A stretch of 64,000 bases of DNA, from assembly GCA_947566075.1 (NCBI GenBank), contig CANOIM010000010.1, positions 1 to 64,000 of the forward strand, written 5' to 3'. Source of the stretch: an uncultured Eggerthellaceae bacterium (GTDB lineage: Bacteria > Actinomycetota > Coriobacteriia > Coriobacteriales > Eggerthellaceae). The notes under the pieces were generated by a model. It ran no database searches. It saw only the letters and a list, made by a program, of their open reading frames with translations, and was not told the origin of the DNA. Every line of letters starts with the position of its first letter. The stretch's first letter is position 1. The translations under genes were made by a program, and so were the position numbers. This document shows positions 50,741 to 57,973 of the stretch, one piece after another.

Positions 50741-52254
50741 CCGATCAGACCTTCATGACAGAACATCAGGGAAGCGAATGGAGCGAGCGCATCGCTGAGG
50801 CCTTGGATCCGGGCCCCATCCCTGGGCCCGTGCAGGCCCGGCTGGAACGGACCTATGCAGCGCTGGGCAAGATCCCCCAGGAAAGACCAGCGCGGGCGCG
50901 CTCATCCAAGCGAGGGACCGTCATATTGGCCGCCGTGCTCGCCTCTTCGCTGGTGTGTGGCGTTGCCTTCGCTGCCGGGAATCTCATCAAGATGGGCGAA
51001 GGGGACGGTGCGTTCTTCTCTGAGCAGAAGAACCTTCCCGTGTTCAGCAGCATGGAACCGGGAGCCAAGGCCCTGAGCGCCGTGGTGGGCCAGAGCACCA
51101 CCCTAGACGGAACCCAGGTGACCCTAGACAGCATCTCCTGTGACCGCAACGTGGCGAACCTCTACCTCACCCTGCACCGCGATGGAGGATTCGATCTCAC
51201 AGAAGCCTCCGCCTATGAGGGTTCTGAGGAAAGCGTATGGTCTAAGCTGCAATCCCTCCTACCCGTGCTCTCCTTCACGCTGACCAACGGCGATGGGACC
51301 ACCTCCACCGGAGACGTGCAGCGCCTGGATGCCTATGAGGAAGCGGGGGATATCAAATGCCTCATGCGTTTGACCCCCGAAGCGCTCATGGGAGAAGAGG
51401 TGCAGCTGTCCATCCAGGGTTGGTCCCAGGAGAACGGAGCGGAACAATCAGCCTTCGCCTTGGGGTTAGACCTCTCCGAGGTGCCTCTGCCAAAGGAACT
51501 CGGAACCCAAGAGCTCACCTTTCCCACACCCCAAGGGGAGAAGACCCTGGGCATGAAGCGCTTCACGGCCTCAGAGCTGGCCTGTGTCATGGTGGTGCGC
51601 AATGATGAGACTCAATGGAAAGATGAGAGCGGCGCAGATGTCTGGGGGCTGCCCAGCAACGCGCTCAACCCCGCTTACCTGAAGATGACCGATGATCTGG
51701 GCAACACCCTCTACGAAGTGGAAGCGGGAGATGGTCAGGGGATCAGCTTCGACGGGGCCAGGGTGATCGAGTTGGCTGGCTTGAGCCCTGAGGCCCAAAG
51801 CGTCACCTTCACTCCCATGGAGGGCGCTGATGTGACCCAGGAGGTCCGCATTGATATAGACGTGACCCAGCCTGATGCCAAGATCCCCCTCACGAGCTTC
51901 GGCGGCTTCGAGCTAGCCCGCTGGCAGGTGCAGGACCAGACGGTCCTGTTCAGCCTCAAGCCCTACGGATGGTTCCCCCAAGGAAGCGCCCCAGAGCTTT
52001 TGACGGATACGCTGGTGCCCATGATCGCTGACAGGTGGACTGATCCTGACACCGGTGAGAGCGGAACGGGCTATCACAGCGCCATCAGCTGGAGCAAGTG
52101 GGATTACGCCACCGGAGAGCTTCTTGTGATGCACTCCTACTACCAGGCGAGCCCCGAGGAGTTGGAAGCCATCCACGACTACTACACCTACGGCTACGGG
52201 CCTGACGCCTTCATCGAAGAAGCATCAGCGGCGAAGACGCTTCCCTTCGCTTGA
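50737..52254 (+). CDS. DUF4179 membrane protein, probable anti-sigma factor
   Basis: 505 residues: cytoplasmic N-terminus with a helical stretch (1-60), one membrane helix (about 64-84, VILAAVLASSLVCGVAFAA), and a large extracytoplasmic domain (to 505) of DUF4179 character, with repeated beta-rich segments. Such proteins sequester ECF sigma factors and release them on extracytoplasmic signals. Its direct coupling to the sigma gene supports this. No protease-cleavage motif is apparent. Confidence 0.8.
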   Translation: MTDQTFMTEHQGSEWSERIAEALDPGPIPGPVQARLERTYAALGKIPQERPARARSSKRGTVILAAVLASSLVCGVAFAAGNLIKMGEGDGAFFSEQKNLPVFSSMEPGAKALSAVVGQSTTLDGTQVTLDSISCDRNVANLYLTLHRDGGFDLTEASAYEGSEESVWSKLQSLLPVLSFTLTNGDGTTSTGDVQRLDAYEEAGDIKCLMRLTPEALMGEEVQLSIQGWSQENGAEQSAFALGLDLSEVPLPKELGTQELTFPTPQGEKTLGMKRFTASELACVMVVRNDETQWKDESGADVWGLPSNALNPAYLKMTDDLGNTLYEVEAGDGQGISFDGARVIELAGLSPEAQSVTFTPMEGADVTQEVRIDIDVTQPDAKIPLTSFGGFELARWQVQDQTVLFSLKPYGWFPQGSAPELLTDTLVPMIADRWTDPDTGESGTGYHSAISWSKWDYATGELLVMHSYYQASPEELEAIHDYYTYGYGPDAFIEEASAAKTLPFA

Positions 52255-52263
52255 GGAATGCGA

Positions 52264-52294
52264 GAAGGGGCTGCCTCTCAGAGACGGCCCCTTC
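52264..52294 (+). terminator. Terminator of the ECF operon
   Basis: GAAGGGGC/GCCCCTTC stem with a 15-base loop, nine bases past the stop, followed by ATCTTTGG. Confidence 0.6.
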
Positions 52295-52343
52295 ATCTTT
52301 GGGCAAAACTACGCTTTGGAAGGTCACGAGCTGCTTGTAGGGC

Positions 52344-53180
52344 CTAGCCCTTGTAGGCCTCCTGGAAGCGAGCGACATCCCGCTCATAGGTGACCAAGGT
52401 GGAGTGGGGCTCTTCCAGATAGAAGGCCTTACCAGCCAGGCGCGGATGGTTCGTGAGAGCCGAAAGCGCTTCGAAGCCGATCTGCCCCTCTCCTATGGGC
52501 GCATGGCGGTCAACGTGGCTGCCCAAGGCCTCCTTGGAATCATTCAGATGGAAGGCATAGAGCTTATCGAGGCCGATCTTCTGGTCGAACTCATCTAATA
52601 CGCCATCCAGGTTGGACTTGATGTCATAACCCGCAGCCCACACGGCAGAGGTGTCCATGCAGATGCCCACCTTGTCTGCCTGATCAACGTTCTTGATCAT
52701 CTGAGCAAGCTCATCGAAGGTGGAACCCACCTGATGACCCTCCCCCGCCATGGTGTCTATCAGCACCTTGGTGGACTGAGCGGACGTGATGGTCTTATTG
52801 AGCGCATCTGACACGTTCTGGATGGCCTCCCCGGCGCTGACGCCCGGCGCGCTGCCCGGACGCACCAGATAATAGTCAATGGGCAGATGCTCGAGGGCTG
52901 CTAGATCCTCTGCCATCACCATGAGCGTGAAATCCTTCTTGGACATCTCAGGGTTGGCTGGTTCCACATCATAGGGGGCATAGCCGCAGGCCTGGGCGAT
53001 GCCATGCTCTTTCATATAGGCTTGGAAGGCTTCTTCGTCCTTCGGATCAGCCTTCGCCACAGCACCGCCTCGCGGGTTGCGCGTGAAGAACTGGAAGGTG
53101 TTCGCGTTGATGGAGACGGCCTCCTTTGCCATGAAGAGGTAGCCTTCGCGCTTGGATAGATGGCATCCGATGGTAAGCAT
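52344..53180 (-). CDS. Endonuclease IV-like TIM-barrel protein with altered metal site
   Basis: 278 residues from ATG 53180 (AAGGGAG). It aligns over full length with AP endonuclease Nfo: NTFQFFTRNPRGG, AAGYDI, FHLNDSK, VDRHAPIGEGQIG. Five metal ligands are retained (Asp179, His216, Asp229, His231 and Glu261 in E. coli numbering), but His69 is Tyr, His109 is Arg, Glu145 is Asp and His182 is Ala (DTSA). Nfo uses three zincs, so normal phosphodiester cleavage looks compromised. It may have another substrate, or one remaining metal site. Confidence 0.85.
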   Translation of the reverse strand: MLTIGCHLSKREGYLFMAKEAVSINANTFQFFTRNPRGGAVAKADPKDEEAFQAYMKEHGIAQACGYAPYDVEPANPEMSKKDFTLMVMAEDLAALEHLPIDYYLVRPGSAPGVSAGEAIQNVSDALNKTITSAQSTKVLIDTMAGEGHQVGSTFDELAQMIKNVDQADKVGICMDTSAVWAAGYDIKSNLDGVLDEFDQKIGLDKLYAFHLNDSKEALGSHVDRHAPIGEGQIGFEALSALTNHPRLAGKAFYLEEPHSTLVTYERDVARFQEAYKG

Positions 53181-53203
53181 GATGTTCTCCCTTTCGCCCA
53201 GGA

Positions 53204-53231
53204 TATATAGGAAGAAGGTATGTCCTCCCAA
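53204..53231 (-). promoter_or_regulatory. Promoter of the endonuclease IV-like gene
   Basis: TTGGGA (53231-53226), 16 bases, TATATA (53209-53204), minus strand, about 30 bases before the ribosome site. Confidence 0.5.
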
Positions 53232-53369
53232 GTGATCTGAGCGCTTCGCAGGTCGAACCGTTACCAGAGAGAAAGCACACTGATATCCGATGGGTGGACA
53301 TTCTGTTGCTTTTAAGGCTGACCTGCCCTTCGAGGCGAACGCCAAAGCGAACATCAAAGATCGGCTACC

Positions 53370-53398
53370 TTGCCCTTCTGAACCCCTGCTGATATAAC
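53370..53398 (+). promoter_or_regulatory. Promoter of the DUF2247-like gene
   Basis: TTGCCC (53370-53375), 17 bases, TATAAC (53393-53398), about 85 bases before the ATG at 53484. Confidence 0.55.
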
Positions 53399-53483
53399 CT
53401 AATGCACGCCTGAGTGAAGACATTTGCCAAACCCATGGGACAGAAGCCGGGTCATCTGTCGCTTTGAGTAGAAAGTGATCAGG

Positions 53484-54581
53484 ATGAACATTCCTTACTT
53501 CGACGGTTGCGGATCGTTCCAGGTCAAAGGGCCAAACGTCGGACGCGCGCACAGACTACGCATCCCTGTATGGTGGTTCCAGGATCATGTGGAGATGGAT
53601 TGGGCGCTGGTCCTGATCGCCGTTTCCGCTGGTTACCTGCCGCCTTCGGAAGTGATCGACTTCGCATCTCGCACCCTTGAAGAAGATAGCCCCCAAAGCA
53701 TCTGCAACCTTGCCATCCTTGCATTCGAGCCCAACCCCGATGCCGCTCGCGAGGAAAAGGATATTGCCTGCATTGCTGCAGGCATCAGCAAAGACGAATG
53801 GTCGGCTGCTTTTGAAAAGCTGTTCTACGCCGTTGCATGCTGGATGTATGTCGACTGCGTCGACGAATATACCCCATTCCGTTACGATCTCTCCGTTGAT
53901 CTCCATAGACTCTGGGAGGCCCTTGGTCATCCCCGCATCGGCGAACACCTCTTTGGATACAACGAAGGCGAAAGGGAATTCCCGGAAGGCGTGTTAGGTT
54001 CATTGGAGATACCCTGGTCCGCGAGATGCGAACCATTATGGAAACAGTTCGTTGCCGAAGGAAAGGCGAGATTCCAGCCGAAGCACGCCTTCACCGAGGC
54101 CTCTATAAAGACTAATACAGACTGGAATGTCGCCAACGGCATGCCCTTCATCATCCCAACCCCCTTTATAGCTGAACCTATGAACTTCTTCGTTGCAGGC
54201 GAAGACCCGATGATGAAGCAGCTGCAACATCAATACTATGCATCGAACATAGTCCGCGAGATGTGCAACAGCGAGGGTTTTGTAGTGGAGTTCGCGATAA
54301 GCAGCGGCGTTGAACCGCTCACAGACTGTAAGCCGTCTTTTGCCATCGGCGACGTGTTCGCCGACAGCGATGGGGGGAGCGTCGGTTTCGTCATGACCGT
54401 GAAAGATGGCTATTTGCATTCGCTTGAAGCTTATACGCTTGCTTTCACGCTGGACGGGCGTGGATGGCCTCCGAGTGGAAGCGCGTTCGACGACGTGCAT
54501 TACTATCTTTACACACACGAACTGTCCGAACGCGAATGGGATCGTATCCGCCCGAACTGGCAGCTTGAGACATCATCCTAG
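53484..54581 (+). CDS. Uncharacterised two-domain protein, DUF2247-like N-terminus
   Basis: 365 residues from ATG 53484. Residues 20-200 are helical and DUF2247-like: MDWALVLIAVSAGYLPPSEV, then KLFYAVACWMYVDCVD and ALGHPRIGEHLFGY. Residues about 215-365 form a separate beta-rich domain (LHSLEAYTLAF, a WPP motif). DUF2247 and short domains of this type are frequent among polymorphic-toxin immunity proteins, but no toxin is adjacent. Soluble, no signal peptide. Its A/T content and codon choice look somewhat unlike its neighbours. Function not assigned. Confidence 0.5.
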   Translation: MNIPYFDGCGSFQVKGPNVGRAHRLRIPVWWFQDHVEMDWALVLIAVSAGYLPPSEVIDFASRTLEEDSPQSICNLAILAFEPNPDAAREEKDIACIAAGISKDEWSAAFEKLFYAVACWMYVDCVDEYTPFRYDLSVDLHRLWEALGHPRIGEHLFGYNEGEREFPEGVLGSLEIPWSARCEPLWKQFVAEGKARFQPKHAFTEASIKTNTDWNVANGMPFIIPTPFIAEPMNFFVAGEDPMMKQLQHQYYASNIVREMCNSEGFVVEFAISSGVEPLTDCKPSFAIGDVFADSDGGSVGFVMTVKDGYLHSLEAYTLAFTLDGRGWPPSGSAFDDVHYYLYTHELSEREWDRIRPNWQLETSS

Positions 54582-54918
54582 ATACGATAACAGTCGTGCG
54601 ACATGGGATGTTGGGTGCAGATGTTATCTTGGAACCCAGTAGGGACGGACGGACTCAAGGGGTCGAGAGCTTGCTGCTGCATCAGATCCTAATACCGAAG
54701 ATCACGTGATGAGCGTTCTGACACGGACGCACTCCCTTCATCTTCAGCGTTCCCTACGGCGGCTGATGCGCATCTGTCTCATGGTTTTGCGTAGTGACAG
54801 GCACCGGTTGCGCCCGAAGGGTCCGTGCTTGTCATAAAGCTCATTCAGTATGATACCGCGCGAGAGCCCAAAAGGATTGCAGCTCTCCCAGCCTCACGGA
54901 TGGCGTTCATCCTCTTGC
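54582..54918. other. Gene-free stretch before repeat copy 2
   Basis: No intact gene. On the minus strand an open 49-codon stretch between stops at 54896 and 54746 reads LNELYDKHGPFGRNR and is rich in Arg, but it has no good start or family match; it may be a decayed gene end. No clear terminator for the gene ending at 54581 was recognised. Confidence 0.4.
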
Positions 54919-55158
54919 AACCCCCGGACAGGAGCGAGCTCCTGTCCCTACGAGGCTAACCTGCACCCTCATCCGTAGGTGCTGGCTTGCCAGCACGAAA
55001 CCCTCACCTTTCGCCGTCACAGAGGAAAAATAGGTTCAGGAGATCAACCGGCGCACATCCTCAGGCGCAAAGCGCCCACCACTCACCCAGATGGGGCATC
55101 AACCTGAACGCGGAGCGATACCCACGCCGAAGGCGTGAGTGAAAGCAGAGGGGGACGC
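54919..55158 (+). repeat. Structured dispersed repeat, copy 2, main block
   Basis: Second copy of the block at 6643-6863, same orientation. Its hairpins include GGACAGGAGC/GCTCCTGTCC (54926-54947; the paired difference from copy 1), GTGCTGGC/GCCAGCAC (54979-54996) and GGCGC/GCGCC. The stretch 55079-55158 is almost identical to copy 1; the middle has diverged. Confidence 0.8.
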
Positions 55159-55177
55159 CCATGCCAGCTACACAAAA

Positions 55178-55234
55178 AGATTCTTCGCTACGCTCAGAAT
55201 GACAAAGATACGGGCATCAAGATCGGATGCCCGT
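55178..55234 (+). repeat. REP-like palindromes in repeat copy 2
   Basis: AGATTCTTCGCTACGCTCAG (55178-55197, continuing AATGAC) is a form of a REP-like sequence seen in many bacterial genomes. It is followed by the hairpin ACGGGCATC/GATGCCCGT (55210-55234), related in sequence to the serA palindrome at 7118-7151. Both are specific to copy 2. Confidence 0.55.
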
Positions 55235-55248
55235 CTACGAAAGATAGA

Positions 55249-55309
55249 GTTGCAACGGTAGAGCCCGCGAACGCGGGCGAGGATCAAAGAGTGAGCGTAA
55301 GCGAACGAC
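55249..55309 (+). repeat. Structured dispersed repeat, copy 2, right block
   Basis: Counterpart of 7061-7120, with hairpin GCCCGC-GAAC-GCGGGC and a terminal GCGTAAGCGAACGAC. It abuts the hairpin downstream of ffh, as copy 1 abuts that of serA. Confidence 0.75.
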
Positions 55310-55340
55310 ATTGGTGCCACGTGGTCTTGTGGCACCAATG
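55309..55340. terminator. Hairpin at the end of ffh
   Basis: A perfect 12-bp stem CATTGGTGCCAC and its complement with an eight-base loop. On the plus strand GCCTTTTTT follows, a textbook intrinsic terminator facing ffh from outside. On the minus strand (ffh) no T-run follows, only the A-tract upstream. It should insulate ffh from antisense transcripts and may also end ffh mRNA. Confidence 0.7.
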
Positions 55341-55347
55341 GCCTTTT

Positions 55348-56760
55348 TTACATGTCCTTCATCATGGATTGCAGGCGACGCAGGTCTCCCATGCTCATGC
55401 CGCCAAGCCCGGGTATGCCACCCTTGCGCTTCTTGCCCTTCTTCCCCTTCTTACCACGCCCTGCCTGCTGAGCAAGACCCGCCGTCATCTTCTTGACCAT
55501 CTTCTTCGTTTCGTTGTACTTCTTCATGAGGTTGTTGACATCGGTCACCGTAACGCCCGACCCGGCCGCGATGCGCTTGCGGCGGCCCGCGTTCAGTACA
55601 TCAGGATGCTCCCGCTCCTGCTTGGTCATGGAGTTGATGATGACCTCCATCCCATCCAGCGCATGCTCATCCACCTGGCCAGATCCCAGCATCTTATCCC
55701 CACCGGGCAGCGCGCTCACCAGCTTCGATATGCCGCCCATCTTCTTGACCTGGCGATTCATGGTGATGAAGTCATTCAGGGTGAGGTTGCCGCGGGCGAG
55801 TTCCTCGGCCTCCATCTGCTCTTCTTCAGCCTGTTGCACGCGCACGGCATTCTCGATGAGGGATACCACATCCCCCATCCCCAGGATGCGCTTGGCCATG
55901 CGGTCAGGATGGAACTCCTCCAAGGAATCCGGCTTCTCGCCAGAGGAGATGAACTTGATGGGCTTGCCCGTCACCTCCCGTACGGAAAGGGCGCCGCCAC
56001 CCCGGGCATCGCCATCCATCTTCGACATGATGACGCCGTCGAAGTCTACCTTGTCAGCGAAGGCCTGGACCACGCCCACCACATCCTGGCCTGTCATGGC
56101 ATCTACCACCATGAGGATCTCATCGGGAGAGGTGGCTTCCTTGATGGCCGCTGCCTCATCCATCATGGCCTCATCCACATGAAGACGGCCTGCCGTGTCT
56201 ACGATGACCACATCGCGCAGATTGCCGATGGCATCCTGGATGCCATCAGTGGCTATCTTGACCGGGTCCTCCCCGTCTTCGCGGAATATGCGCACGCCTA
56301 TCTCTCCGCCCAAGGTCTCCAGCTGGTCAGCGGCGGCGGGACGATAGATGTCACAGGCCACCAACAGGGGTGAATGACCCTCCTGCTTCAGCCGGTAAGC
56401 CAGCTTAGCGCAGGCCGTGGTCTTACCAGAGCCCTGAAGCCCCACCAGCATGATGACGCTGGGAATGCGCCCTGAGAGCTTCAGCTTCGCCTGCTCATGA
56501 CCCAGAAGCTCCGTCAGCTCATCCAGCACGATCTTCACCACGTTCTGAGCAGGAGTGAGCGAATCCATCACCTCAGCGGTAAGGCAGCGCTCCTTGGTGC
56601 GGGAGACGAAGGCCTTCACCACCTTGAAGTTGACATCGGCCTCGAGAAGCGCCAGGCGTATCTCGCGCATGGCTGCATTGATGTCCTCTTCCGTTAGGCG
56701 TCCCTTGCTCTTGAGGCCGGAGAAGATGCCCTGCAGCCGCTGTGAAAGGTTCTCAAGCAT
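55348..56760 (-). CDS. ffh: Signal recognition particle protein Ffh
   Basis: 470 residues: N domain, G domain (LQGSGKTTACAKLA, VDTAGRLHVDEA, SKMDGDARGG) and Met-rich M domain that binds SRP RNA and signal sequences; it ends MSMGDLRRLQSMMKDM after a Lys/Gly-rich segment. It lies 12 bases from ftsY, its receptor partner. Confidence 0.96.
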   Translation of the reverse strand: MLENLSQRLQGIFSGLKSKGRLTEEDINAAMREIRLALLEADVNFKVVKAFVSRTKERCLTAEVMDSLTPAQNVVKIVLDELTELLGHEQAKLKLSGRIPSVIMLVGLQGSGKTTACAKLAYRLKQEGHSPLLVACDIYRPAAADQLETLGGEIGVRIFREDGEDPVKIATDGIQDAIGNLRDVVIVDTAGRLHVDEAMMDEAAAIKEATSPDEILMVVDAMTGQDVVGVVQAFADKVDFDGVIMSKMDGDARGGGALSVREVTGKPIKFISSGEKPDSLEEFHPDRMAKRILGMGDVVSLIENAVRVQQAEEEQMEAEELARGNLTLNDFITMNRQVKKMGGISKLVSALPGGDKMLGSGQVDEHALDGMEVIINSMTKQEREHPDVLNAGRRKRIAAGSGVTVTDVNNLMKKYNETKKMVKKMTAGLAQQAGRGKKGKKGKKRKGGIPGLGGMSMGDLRRLQSMMKDM

Positions 56761-56772
56761 GATGGCTCCTCA

Positions 56773-57927
56773 CTACCATTTCTCCCAGAAATGCTTCTTC
56801 TTGGGCTCAGCCGCTTGGCGAGCATCATCCATTTCCACGAACTCCGCCCAGGACATCGTGGCTGGCTCCTCAGGAACAGGCGCTTCAGCGGGTGCTTCGG
56901 CGGTCGGTTCAGGTTCGCCTGCTTCAGAAGGTGCCGTGTCATCCGCAGACAGGCTGAGGTCTGCGCTACGGTCCTCTTCGCTCAGAAGCTCTTCCGCTTC
57001 ATCGGCAAGATCGGCCTGCTCGTAATCGCCGATGAGGGCGGCCACGAAATCAGCAGGACGGAAATCCCGCAGATCATCGATGGATTCACCCACTCCCGCC
57101 TTGATGATGGGCAGCCCCAGCTCATGGGAGATAGCCAAGGCGATGCCTCCCTTGGCGCTGCCATCCAGCTTGGTCAGGATGAGGGCATCCAGGTCAAGGG
57201 CCTTATCGAACTCCCGCGCCTGTTGCAGGCCGTTCTGACCCGTGGTGGCATCTATCACCAGCACGGTATAGACGGGCAGCTTCGAGCGCTTCCGCGTCAC
57301 CGCCACCACCTTCTCCAGTTCCCGCATGAGGTCATCGGAGGTATGGAGGCGCCCGGCGGTGTCTATGAGCACGAGATCTGCCCCGGCTTCCTCAGCCTGT
57401 TCCAAGGTGTCAAAGCAGACGCTGGCTGGATCAGAGCCCCGCTCCCGGGTGACGATGGACACATCTGCCCGCTCTGCCCAGATCTCAAGCTGCTCTATGG
57501 CCGCGGCGCGGAACGTATCCGCAGACCCTAGGATGACCGTCCGCCCCGCCTGAGCAGCCTCGTTCGCCAGCTTCCCCACCGTAGTGGTCTTACCCGTACC
57601 ATTGATGCCCACGAAGAGGATGACGGCCGGTTGGCCCTCTAGTATCTCTTGGCCACCTTCGGCGAAGGCACCTTGGATCTCCTCGCTCAGCAGATCCAGC
57701 ACTGCATAGGCATCCGGGAGCGCAAGGCGCGTGGCCTTATCCCGTAGGTTCTCCACGATCTGGAACGAAGCCGCGCCCCCGATATCGCTCAGGATCAGCG
57801 TCTCCTCCAGATCCTCCCAAAAGCCCTCATCCAGCTCTGGACCACGGCCGAGAAGGACGTTCATGCTCTCTTTGAACTTATCCCGGGACTTCGCAAGGCC
57901 CTCGGTCATGCGCTCGAAGACACCCAT
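56773..57927 (-). CDS. ftsY: Signal recognition particle receptor FtsY
   Basis: 384 residues from ATG 57927 behind AAGGAGGAG. NG domain with GINGTGKTTTVGKLA, IDTAGRL and TKLDGSAKGG. Unlike E. coli FtsY, no acidic A domain precedes NG; instead an acidic, Pro/Ala/Glu-rich tail of about 70 residues (EELLSEEDRSAD, EPEPTAEAPAEAP) follows, ending KKKHFWEKW, a possible membrane-attracting amphipathic end. Confidence 0.93.
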   Translation of the reverse strand: MGVFERMTEGLAKSRDKFKESMNVLLGRGPELDEGFWEDLEETLILSDIGGAASFQIVENLRDKATRLALPDAYAVLDLLSEEIQGAFAEGGQEILEGQPAVILFVGINGTGKTTTVGKLANEAAQAGRTVILGSADTFRAAAIEQLEIWAERADVSIVTRERGSDPASVCFDTLEQAEEAGADLVLIDTAGRLHTSDDLMRELEKVVAVTRKRSKLPVYTVLVIDATTGQNGLQQAREFDKALDLDALILTKLDGSAKGGIALAISHELGLPIIKAGVGESIDDLRDFRPADFVAALIGDYEQADLADEAEELLSEEDRSADLSLSADDTAPSEAGEPEPTAEAPAEAPVPEEPATMSWAEFVEMDDARQAAEPKKKHFWEKW

Positions 57928-57973
57928 TCTCTCCTCCTTGGATCGGACCATTGAGAAAGCCTGCAGCCTACCC

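Noticed and set aside
55135..56373. Long plus-strand open frame of about 410 codons
   Set aside because: It lies antisense to ffh, has no family similarity and is rich in His/Leu/Gly as expected for a shadow of a high-GC gene.
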